Below are positions 24,791-35,225 of a DNA stretch of 64,000 bases, in pieces (position 1 is the stretch's first letter; each line of letters starts with the position of its first letter). The position numbers were made by a program, and so were the translations under genes. The DNA comes from Opisthocomus hoazin (taxonomy: Eukaryota; Chordata; Aves; Opisthocomiformes; Opisthocomidae): NCBI RefSeq assembly GCF_030867145.1, contig NC_134415.1, positions 18,454,417 through 18,518,416 on the forward strand. The letters run 5' to 3'. Under the pieces are notes generated by a model. The model had not been told where the DNA came from, ran no database searches, and saw only the letters and a program-made list of their open reading frames with translations.

Positions 24791-27700
24791 CTAAAGAGAA
24801 AAAAAACAACCAGTATTATAAAGAGCACAAATATTAAAAAATGGCTAAGATCCAGCTGCGATTATGAAAAATGCAACTAGTGTAGGTTACCACATACTGC
24901 AAAAAAAAGAAACCAAGACATTTTCTGTTAAAGTTCATTTACAACAGGACTCAATGCAGCTTGCATCAACAATTCTAGTCGACACAAAAGATTTCCGGGA
25001 ATTCTGTCACCTTGTAGTTCTGTTAATCCATTTACTTAAAATTAAAAGCTTCCAACAAGAGGAATTAAAAATTAATTAAAACAATTTTAACTAGTTACCA
25101 TTAGAAAGCAATTTTATCTGAATTAAAATGCACATAAATTATTTCTTTATAATTTGACCAATTAAGTACAGTCTTAACTCTCAAGTCTCTACTAAAATCA
25201 GTGTTTTTGCAGAATTCCAATCAACTTTCCAGAACTGGGAAAAAATAATAGGGATAACTTTTAATAAATAACAGACGAAGTCTGACAGAGCAAAGCTTTA
25301 CAATGTACAGTTCAATTTTCTTACCCTTTCCACTCAGTTTTCTTGATGCCTTCTTGCTCCCTTATATATAAGAAAATAAACCCCCTAATACCTTTTAGTC
25401 ATAAAAGTAGGAGACTGACAACTAATGTGCAATATAGATTAATGCATTATTCATATCTTCTGTAGAATTATTTTGTTACTTCTTAATTCAAAAGAGGTTT
25501 TAGTTTTTTTTGTTTTGGTTTTTCAGCCACAGAGGCTTTCTGTAGTCTCAGTGGCAAGAGCATCCACAGGAGAACTTGGGTCTTAAATCAGCTTCTATTG
25601 TTACATTTCGATTTACTTTTAAACACAGAGGAGGTTGGCTGTTTCAGGTAATAACCACCCCTGTTTTCAGGGCCACCTTCCATGCTCCAGTGACTAGCTA
25701 CTTTTCCAAACAGGCACATACTTCGTGCTGAAGAAAGATGATGTACCACAGGAAGCAGGAAAATAATGAGGCCATATCCTGCACACAGCTAACACATCAA
25801 TATTTCAAATTAAATATTCATTACATGAATGCATTTTTAAGCTGTATTTTTAAAGTATTATGAGAAAACGTGTGTTTCCAATCATTTGTACCCCAAGAAA
25901 GAAAAGAAAGCACACGCACATGGGGTTAAGCATTATTTGCACTTCTGTAACACCTGGAAATGCTTAGGCCAAAACCAAGATACTACAGAAACACAGTCCC
26001 AAAGACCTTTCAATTAAACTAGAAAAGGTAATAGAAAAAGAATTAAGATTTGAGAAAAATACAACATAAAAAATTTATTATATAGATCAGAGCGCAAATT
26101 GGAACAAAACCCCAGCTTTCCTGAGGCTGTCTCTGCTGCTTGAATTAGACGCTGTGTGCCCGTGTAGCTGTTACAGTGTGGGACCAGCAGTACTGGCCGA
26201 GATACCAGCGGCAGCCTAACCATGGGAAGACAGAATACTGTTCAGTCACATTCTTCTATCCTGACATGCGAGTAAATTAATGTTTATGATTTTTCATAAT
26301 AACAGACTGTTTCTTCTATTTGCACTGGTTAATTCACAATTAGCTAAGACAACTTTGCACTGAACAGATTTATAGGACACATACTTCCAGTAACACTTCC
26401 TTTGTAACAAGCAAGATGAACTTAACTCCTATCAGTCCAGTCGCATCTATTTATACTAGCAATAATATTTATCATAACGTAATTACTTAGGAGTAGTAAA
26501 ATTGAAATGCCCTCAAAATACAAAACCTTTTATTAGACCAAAGGAGCAAACAAAAGGATGTATTTGTTACTCAGCTGCAAATCTCAAGCCCCAATACTCC
26601 TTCAAGACTTCTGTACCTTACAAGTCTATAACTGCTGTTGTTGATCTTCACTCACAGTAGTCAGGCAACCTAACTACACAGGAGTTACACGCACATTATG
26701 AAGCAGCTCTGTTCTCTCTCTCTTCTGCTAGTTCCTGTTTTGATTGATTAGGGAAGTTCATTTATGATACTTCATACATGTACAGGCACATTTTGGTTTT
26801 AAAATCTATTTTTAATTCCATTTTTTCTACATTCTACTTCTCTGTTTGCTTCATCCACTCTTGTGTCTAAAAAATAACAAGAGGTACTGCCTGCATAAAA
26901 CTGAGAGACCACAAAACTGGTAAAGATAAGGGAACGCCATCAGCTGCACGCTAACTTTGCTTCCAACAGCTGTGGATGTTGTGAAGTGCCAAGAGAGTGA
27001 AGAGTTCAAGGCAAAATTGTTTCCATTTCAGGTTAAATAAATAAATAAAATCAAAAGCACACTTCCCTGTCAAGGGCACATTAACCTCTCTCTGAACAAG
27101 AATCAGTGTATAGAAGGAGGCAAAGTCAGAACTGGGGACACTTGCTAATAAGCCTATGATACCAGTCCTTATTAACATCAAGACCCTGAACTACAGCAAG
27201 CAATGAGTGTAGAAATTTAGAAATCCCTGTGCGTAAGCTGCAAGACAAATCTATTTAGATGTTTAACACTCTCCGAACTGCTGGTACAACATCCTGTTAC
27301 AAATCGTCAAACAAGAACATGGCGATTACAGGGAATACAGGACTCAAAGGATAGCTACAAGCCTCTGTCTGAGTGCCTTTCAAATGCTTGAATGATGTGA
27401 AGTGTTGGAAACTGACAACTTAATGAAACTACATACATGCCTTATATGCTCCCTGTGGGTAAGGGAGGTATATTGAAGCATTCATATTCATTTATTTGTT
27501 TATTACTATGCATTTCCAATGCTAGTTTCATCTGTATTGTGAATTTTCCATATAAAGCAGCCCAGAGAGCAGTCCTGCCTTCAAAATACAGAACCAAATA
27601 ACACCTGACTTCAGATCTTCCCAGACAGGATTAATTAATGGTACAAATTCAGTCAACCCTTGAAGTGATTTGCACATTTCTTGCTGGAGGAAGTAAAAAG

Positions 27701-29815
27701 TAATACACTGTTTTAGTTGTGGCAAGTTGCTATGACCTCACAACTTCCCTGTAGAGCTAAACATACTATTTTTCTAGTTGCAACTCAAACTACTACTTAT
27801 GATAAAAAAGATGGATGCTGCTGGGAGTTCGGCAAAACCCTTCCTGAAGATCCCTCTGGCATCTTCTACCGTCAAACATACGGCATCAAAACAATGTCAC
27901 CTATTGTAGAGAATTCAGGTGTTTACTCTTCCTGGCTGTCAAAGAACACTTAACAAACTTCAAAGAAATAGGCCAAGCCACTTACAAACCTCCTGCCAGC
28001 ACCATAACCTACTTCCAGGAAGTATTCAGAGCTAATTAACTGCTTCAGCAGTCAGCTGCTGCAGCTTTGTTCATGCCACAGAAATAAACAGAACAGTCTT
28101 CTCGGTGAGTTTGAGGCATCATTAAAACGGCAACAATCTCAAAAGGCATCTGCTAAGCCAGAAGGCCTACCAATCACTTCTGTGTAAGACCCCATCGGAA
28201 GACATGCTTCTTTATGGCCATTTTGAACAGTTAGCATGTGAAAAATGCGACCTAGTACTTATCAGAGAAGGCAATATGCAATATTACACAATGTATCATG
28301 ACTAGAAAAACAACAACAAAACTCCCACAGTTTTCTGCTTGCTATATTTCTTTTACGTAGTCTGTCACATGTTATGGCATACAAAAATGTGATCTAGAAA
28401 ATACAGCAACAATAGCAAAACCCCTATGACATCCTCACTGAACAACTCTCAAACCAGAGCTGCAATAATGTACTCAGTCACTTCCCCACCTCATTTGAAC
28501 GATCACTAAACGAGTCCTCTGAAAAGCAGTGCTGTTTCAATAAAACACGCAAGAGTTGCTTTTATACCAGGCACAGAAAAAGGAATTTAAGAAGTTTCTC
28601 ATGAATGATTGGGATTTTTTTTATATAGAAAATGAGTGAAAAATGTTTACATAACTGATAACTCTACTGAAACTTTACAAATAAATGCAAGTAAACAGAC
28701 TATTGCTAGAATCATGAATTTTATTTAGTAAGTCTGGATTATAAACACTAAGCAAATAATTTCATACTCTTGAAACACTTAATCCTTCATCATCTAATTT
28801 GTACCTATCAAGATAATACAGATTTTCTCAGAATTACACAAAGAGAATTTTCTTAAATATAGTTCTCTTACACTGCTCTTTTATCTAGAAAAAGGAATTG
28901 GCTCTCAGTTGATTGGAAAGGATTCGAGTCGTATTTCAATTTTTTGTAATTCATTACTTCATCAAGTATTTTGCTATGCTTTAAATAAATTCTAGCAAAA
29001 TATTTTATTAACAATTTCTACTACCATAGACTCACAGAACATGGCAGGTGTGACAGTAAGGCTACTGTACAAACACACCATTGTTTCAAATCATATGGTT
29101 TGTCTTTTTAACGGATATACACACCTTTCTATACAAAAATATTTTGTTCTCGTAAGTTCTAGTACAATAAGCTAACGTCTCAGGAAACAGGAATTTTTAG
29201 TAAATATTTCAACACAGAGTACAACTCAAGTAAATACTTTGATTCTGTCAGAACCCTCACTACAAAAGCTCCTTTATACTTCTAAATAACAAAGTCAACT
29301 ATGAGTGAAAAATGTAACAGAAAGGGTAGAAAAAATACATGTCCCAATATCTAGTATCCAATAATAATATGACCAATGCAGTACAAATTTATAGGTATAA
29401 ATATGAAAGAACAAGCAAATTAAATTCACAGAACTTTTAAGTCTCATCTCCAGCCCTCCTGTTGTGAAAGAATTAAAAGAAAAGCAGACATTAACTCTGG
29501 TAAATAGCCACACCACTCAATGACAGGATTCTAGACAACAATTTAAGTACCAAAAGCATTTTGACTTAAAGCATATGGGAAGTTATGCACTGCTCATCTG
29601 CAAACACATTCCCAGTACTTAAGTGCTGTAGTGCTAATGTTTTACGTTCTGCTCAGAGACGTATTCCTCTGACAAAAGAGCAGGAATAAGTTTAGCTATA
29701 TACAAAGAACAATATACTAAGTGCAGAGTATTTATTAACACACATATAAAGTAGGTATTAATGCACTTGATACAACTTTGTTAAAATGACACACAAAATA
29801 CTTTGGTCCACTCAC
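24791..29815 (-). other. BTBD9: BTBD9 intron upstream of the conserved start codon
   Basis: About 5 kb of AT-rich intron between the conserved start exon and the preceding 5' exon. Nothing in it is recognised as a gene, repeat family or RNA. The intron from 29,983 to 31,920, up to the CpG island, is likewise empty apart from a G/T-rich tract near 30,410-30,455. Confidence 0.7.
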
Positions 29816-29982
29816 CAGTAAAGCTATCTGAAGATCTACAGTGGACGTAGCCTGTAGACAGATGACCAACTTCCTGAAAATTAGGGTTCTTCGCCATTCC
29901 GAACAACAGACAGATCAAACAGCAAGCTCATAGACACGCTATTCAGCAACATCCAGCTGCACAGCAACAACTGTACCATTTC
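29816..29982 (-). other. BTBD9: BTBD9 second 5' exon (UTR, possibly coding)
   Basis: On the minus strand an acceptor (TTGTTTCAG) precedes 29,982 and a strong donor (GTGAGTGG) follows 29,816, giving a 167-base exon between the CpG island and the first conserved coding exon. It contains an ATG at 29,895-29,897 with G at -3 and G at +4. Its frame stays open to the donor and joins in phase to the next exon at 24,790, passing into the conserved BTBD9 start. Read this way BTBD9 gains 36 residues at its N terminus. A second, overlapping upstream frame of 32 codons runs from 29,979 to its TAA at 29,881-29,883. Whether the exon is untranslated or partly coding is open. Confidence 0.6.
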
Positions 29983-31429
29983 CTGAAACAATGCATGAAA
30001 TATATACCATCAGAAACCGGGGGCATGTAGCCTATGGCAAAAGTGAGCGAGATGCATGTTTCTCAGTTAACATTTTTGGGGAAATAAATTCTTAAAAAAT
30101 CCCTCCGTTCTATGGGAAAACTTCTAGTAAACTTTAGAACACAGCATTAGAATCTCTTTCTTTGAGCCATCATCACTTGATTTTAACTGTTCGTTTTTTG
30201 AACCATCAAAAGATGGTAACATATTGCCATTCATTTGTTCATTATAAGCCACAAAAATTTCATCCTGACATTCTCGCTACAGCATTAATATTCCTGAGAA
30301 CACCGTTTTCCCACATGGGTGCCCAAATTAAACCAGGTCTATACAAACTGTATCACACACGTTTTATTTCCTACACATCCAAAGTTCTCTGGATGTTCTT
30401 GTCTAGCCAAAGGTTTTGGGGGTTTTGTTTGGGTTTTGGTGGTTGTTTTTTTCAACAATACTTCAGTCAGTTGCAGATCTTTTTCCTGTGCAAGCCTTTA
30501 ATTTTACAAACAGGAAAACAAAACAAAAAAAACACTATAGTGCGAGGAAATACAGAAATATAGAGGCTTTGTTTAAACACATAAACAATATAATGAGTCT
30601 CTCTCAACAAGTATAAGTTACTGTTGTTATTCCCATCATACCAGCCAAAAGGAAAAATAAACTATTTAATTTGTTAAACAGATGATACCTTGATAAATGA
30701 ATTCTCTCATAAGAGACACTCTAACCTTCTTTAAAGTATATGTTTCGGGGAGCAAGGGAGAAGAATGAAAAAATATTTTTACGTAGTCTCATGAACTGGA
30801 AAGTAACCACACCTTCATCCAGAAAACTAAAAACAGGTAATTGACAAAGATCTGGTTTTAGAGAATAACATGCAATACATAAATATTTGTTCCTACAAGT
30901 AACATACGTTACCAAATTGGCTTGTATTATCAAAATCTATTCAAAACCCATTTAAGAAAATTCTTGTGGTTTTTACAGAAAACTATGAGCAAGCAGACCC
31001 CAACAGAACAGCATACTTCAAGCACCTGATTTACAGAACTGTAACAGAAGACATGCCAACTACACCTGCATTGCAAGTAGCCTCAAAGTAAATCTTAAAA
31101 CACATAAAAAATTAAGTGATCCCAACATGGGTCTTTGGGAGGGGTGTGTGTGCTGTGCTTTAAAAATAAAGCGAGCAAAGAGCATTGCTGGGCAAGCAAG
31201 ATTACAGGTGGGCTGCGAACAAGTTAACATCAAGTAGGTTTTTTAAAAGTCTAATAACATGAGCTTCTAAGTCAGAAGAAACTTCAATGAATTACAGCAG
31301 CACATAACTTACAAGAGTAGTTAAGACTTCAGAAGAACTTGTGAAAATATTGTGTGTACTTTCAAAACGCCAAAATATTGAACTAATATCACAAAAATAA
31401 TAGTAATTTGAAAAAGAAAAACACGGCAG

Positions 31430-32419
31430 GATCCTGGGGTCTTGCAGAGCGCCAGGCCAAGGGGGGGGCAACCGGGGCAGGCGCATCGCACCGCACCCAC
31501 GGAAGGAAGGGAGGAAGGGAGGGCGGCCGAGGCCGAGAGCCAGCGACCCGCCCAAGGTCGCGCCGGGGAAGCCCGGGCCGCCGCCTTCTCAGAAGCCGCC
31601 TCCCAAGTCTGGAGGTGCCAGGGAGGCGACCCCCGCCCGCCCCCCTCCCTCCCTCGCCTCCGCGAAGCGGCGCCTCAGGTGAAACCCCTTCACCGTCTGA
31701 AGCGCCCGGCTGCTTCCCGGAGGCCGCCGCTGCCTCCCTGGCCCGCTCCCGGGTCGACCGGCCCGCGGCCGGCGGGAGGCAGCGGCGGGAGTAGGCCGGA
31801 GCCGGCGGGGGGGCCGGAGCCCGCCGAGGGGGAGGCCTCGGAAGCCGCCGCCCGCCCGTCACAGACCCGCTCCACAGGGGGCACGCAGCCACCGCGCCCG
31901 CCCGCAGCCCTCCCGCCGGACTCACCAGCCCCACCGACGACAACACCTCCACCCCCTGCCCCGCCGCCGTCGCTACGCCAACCGGCGCGCTGACGTCACT
32001 TAGCAACAGCCGCCGTCCTCCTGCGTGCTACGTAGACGAGCACCCTCGCGAGCTGCGCGGGAGCGGGTCCGATGGCGTCGTGGGCTCCCGTCGGCCTCCG
32101 TAGTTCCCTGTACGCGGCGCGTGGCTTCCTTTTCCGGCCAGAGGGCGGTGGCGGCTGGAGGAGTAGCGGCGGGCGGGGTCGGGCGGAGAGCTGTCGCCGC
32201 GGCGGGAGGGTGCTCGGTGGGCAGGGGGAGCCTGGCGGCCGCCGCTCTCCCGAGCGTTGGAGCAGCGGTGCCGCGGGCGGGGAGCGCTGGGCGGGCCCCT
32301 CATGGCGGCCTGCCCGGCGGTTCCGGCCTTTGTCAGAAACCGGGCGCTCGGTCAGGCAGCGGGGCCATTTGAGGAACAGCAGCTGGCGTTGAGCCTTCAC
32401 CGCCGTCCCCGCCTACTGC
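31430..32419 (-). promoter_or_regulatory. BTBD9: CpG-island promoter of BTBD9 with first non-coding exon
   Basis: This is a GC- and CpG-dense block in an otherwise AT-rich region, placed immediately upstream of the BTBD9 exons, which run leftwards. On the minus strand a strong splice donor (CTG then GTGAGTCCGG) lies at 31,921-31,926, so a first non-coding exon probably ends at 31,926 and is spliced to the exon at 29,816-29,982. A consensus cAMP-response element lies about 65 bases upstream of that donor. The GC-rich sequence is interrupted at 32,422 by a CR1 insertion and resumes at about 35,085. The transcription start itself cannot be read from the sequence. Several long frames here are by-products of GC richness. 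Confidence 0.75.
31991..31998. promoter_or_regulatory. Consensus CRE palindrome (TGACGTCA) in the BTBD9 promoter
   Basis: An exact 8-bp CREB/ATF site lies in the CpG island, about 65 bases upstream of the predicted first-exon donor. Such sites near CpG-island start sites usually bind CREB/ATF factors. Its use in this gene is inferred from position only. Confidence 0.55.
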
Positions 32420-32421
32420 TC

Positions 32422-35084
32422 TATATGTGAGGGAGCAACTGGAATGCATTGAGCTTGGCCTGGGGGCAAATGAGGAACAAGTTGAAAGCTTGTGGGTTAG
32501 AATTAAGGGACAGGCTCACACAGGTGACATTACTGTGGGTGTATACTACAGGCCACCTGACCAGGAGGAGGAGGTTGATGAGGCCTTCTACAGGCAGCTG
32601 CAAGCAGCCTCACAGTCACAGGCCCTGGTTCTCATGGGGGACTTCAACCACCCTGACATCAGCTGCGAAGACCATACAGCTAGGCAGGCGCAATCCTGGA
32701 GGTTCCTACAGAGCATCGATGATAACTTTCTGATGCAAGTGGTGGAGGAACCAACAAGGAAAGGCGCGCTGCTGGACCTCGTGTTAACAAACAAGGAGGG
32801 ACTGGTGGAGGATGAGAAGGTTGGAGGTAGACTCGGCTGCAGTGACCATGAAATGGTTGACTTCAGGATCCTGCATGGAGGAAGCAGGGCGATAAGCAGG
32901 ATCAAAACCCTGGACCTCAGGAGGGCTGACTTTGGCCTCTTCAAGGAGCTACTGGGAGGAATCCCGTGGGCCAGGGCTCTTGAAGGCAGGGGGGTCCAAG
33001 AGCGCTGGTCGCTCTTTAAACAACACTTCTTCCATGCACAGAAGCAATGCATCCCCCTGAGAAAGAAATTTAGCAAAGGAGGCAGGAGACCTGCACGGTT
33101 GAACAAGGAGCTTCTAGTGGAGATCAGGCAGAAGAGAAAGGTCCATGGAATGTGGAAAGAGGGACAGGCCACTTGGGAAGAGTACAGAAACGTGGTGAGA
33201 GCATGCAGGGATGCGACGAGGAAGGCCAAAGCCCACCTGGAATTGAAGCTGGCAAGGGATGTCAAAAACAACAAGAAGGGCTTCTTCAACTACATCAGCA
33301 GCAAAAGGAAGGCTAGGGACAATGTGGAGCCGCTGCTGAATGAGACGGGTGTCCTGGTGACGGAGGATGCGGAGAAGGCAGAGCTACTGAATGCCTTCTT
33401 TGCTTCAGTCTTCAGTGCTAAGACTGGGCCTCAGGAATCCCAGGCCCCGGAGGTAAGAGAAGAAGCCTACAAAGAGGACGACTTTCCCTTGGTCGAGGAG
33501 GACTGTGTGAGGGATCGCTTAAGTGATCTGGATGTCCACAAATCCATGGGCCCCGATGGAATGCACCCACGAGTGCTGAGGGAGCTGGCGGATGTCATTG
33601 CTGAGCCACTCTCCATCATCTTTGAGAGGTCCTGGAGGACAGGAGAGGTGCCCGAGGACTGGAGAAAGGCCAATGTCACTCCAATCTTCAAAAAGGGCAA
33701 GAAGGAGGACCCAGGGAACTACAGGCCGGTCAGCCTCACCTCCATTCCGGGGAAGGTGATGGAGCAGCTTATCCTGGAGGCCATCATGAAGCAAGTGGAG
33801 GAAAAGAAGGTTATCAGGAGTAGTCAGCATGGATTCACCAAGGGGAAATCATGCCTGACCAATCTGATAGCTTTCTACGATGACATGACTGGCTGGGTAG
33901 ACGAAGGGAGAGCCGTGGATGTTGTCTACCTTGACTTCAGCAAGGCTTTCGACACAGTCTCCCATGATATCCTCCTAGGGAAGCTCGGGAACTGTGGGCT
34001 GGATGAGTGGTCGGTGAAGTGGATAGAGAACTGGCTGAATGGCAGAACTCAGAGGGCTGTCATCAGCGGTGCTGAGTCTAGTTGGAGGCTGGTAACAAGT
34101 GGTGTCCCCCAGGGGTCAGTACTGGGCCCAGTCTTGTTTAACTTCTTCATCAATGACCTGGATGAAGAGTTAGAATGTACCCTCAGCAAGTTTGCTGATG
34201 ACACCAAACTGGGAGGTGTGGTAGATACACCAGAAGGCTGTGCTGCCATTCAGCGTGACCTGGATAGGCTGGAAAGCTGGGCAGAGAGGAACCTGATGAG
34301 GTTCAACAAGGGCAAGTGCAGGGTACTGCACCTGGGGAGGAACAACCTCATGCACCAGTACAGGCTTGGAGTGGACCTGCTGGAGAGCAGCTCTGCGGAG
34401 AGGGACCTGGGTGTCCTAGTGGACGACAGGTTAACCATGAGCCAGCAGTGTGCCCTGGCTGCCAAGAAAGCCAATGGGATCCTGGGGTGCATCAAGAAGA
34501 GTGTGGCCAGCAGGACGAGGGAGGTTCTCCTTCCCCTCTACACTGCCCTGGTGAGGCCTCATCTGGAGTACTGTGTCCAGTTCTGGGCTCCCCAGTTCAA
34601 GAAAGATGAAGAGCTACTGGAGAGAGTCCAGCGGAGGGCTACAAGGATGGTGAGGGGACTGGAGCATCTCCCCTACGAGGAGAGGTTGAGGGAACTGGGC
34701 TTGTTCAGCCTGAAGAAGAGAAGGCTGCGAGGGGACCTTATAAATGCCTACAAATATCTGAAGGGTGGGTGTCAGGAGGATGGGGCCAAGCTCTTTTCAG
34801 TGGTTCCCAGTGACAGGACAAGGGGCAATGGGCACAAACTGAGGCACAGGAAGTTCCGTCTGAACATGAGGAAGAGCTTCTTCCCTCTAAGGGTGACGGA
34901 GCACTGGAACAGGCTGCCCAGGGAGGTTGTGGAGTCTCCTTCTCTGGAGATGAAATTCAAGACCCACCTGGACAAGGTCCTGTGCAGCCTGCTGTAGGTG
35001 ACCCTGCTTCGGCAGGGGGGTTGGACTAGATGACCCACAGAGGTCCCTTCCAACCCCTACTATTCTGTGATTCTGTGATTCTGC
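32422..35084 (+). mobile_element. CR1 element C, young copy with open endonuclease-RT frame, inside the BTBD9 CpG island
   Basis: A 2.66-kb CR1 with one open frame from its 5' truncation through 34,997 (about 857 codons). There is no ATG at the edge; the frame is simply open from the truncation, in the middle of the endonuclease. Domains: endonuclease remainder ([28 protein letters not shown] near residues 70-150), RT ([28 protein letters not shown]; catalytic [10 protein letters not shown] near residue 590), and a C-terminal region ending DKVLCSLL. The 3' end has the octamers ATTCTGTGATTCTGTGATTCTG. CTGCTC occurs at both edges (32,416-32,421 and 35,081-35,086). The endonuclease N terminus is missing, so it cannot mobilise itself. 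It is nearly free of decay, hence recent. Confidence 0.93.
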
Positions 35085-35225
35085 TCCCAGGTGACATCCG
35101 AGCACCCGCCGCCGCCGCCGGCCGGTACGCGGGCTGCCTTCGGGAGTGACGGGAGCCTCTCCCTGCTGCGAGGAGAAGGCGGGCTGGGCTCCCCGCCACC
35201 GCGGCGTTAGTTTCTGCTCTACTGC
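35085..35225. promoter_or_regulatory. Displaced part of the BTBD9 CpG island
   Basis: Immediately after the CR1 3' end the sequence becomes CpG-rich again (for example GCCGCCGCCGGCCGGTACGC near 35,110) for about 140 bases, then turns AT-rich. This is best read as the distal part of the CpG island that ends at 32,421, pushed 2.66 kb away by the insertion. Confidence 0.65.

Noticed and set aside
30410-30455. G/T-rich tract resembling telomeric or quadruplex sequence
   Set aside because: The G-runs are irregular (mostly two to five Gs with T-runs) and there is no repeated telomere unit. Probably simple low-complexity intron.
31389-32400. Several long frames on both strands in the GC-rich block (up to about 205 codons)
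   Set aside because: They are Arg/Pro/Ala/Gly-rich, overlap each other in all frames and lie within a CpG island, where stops are rare by composition. No domain or splice logic supports them.
32427-34997. The 856-codon frame as a host gene
   Set aside because: All of it is CR1 endonuclease and reverse transcriptase; it begins at a truncation edge with no ATG and ends in the CR1 3' tail.
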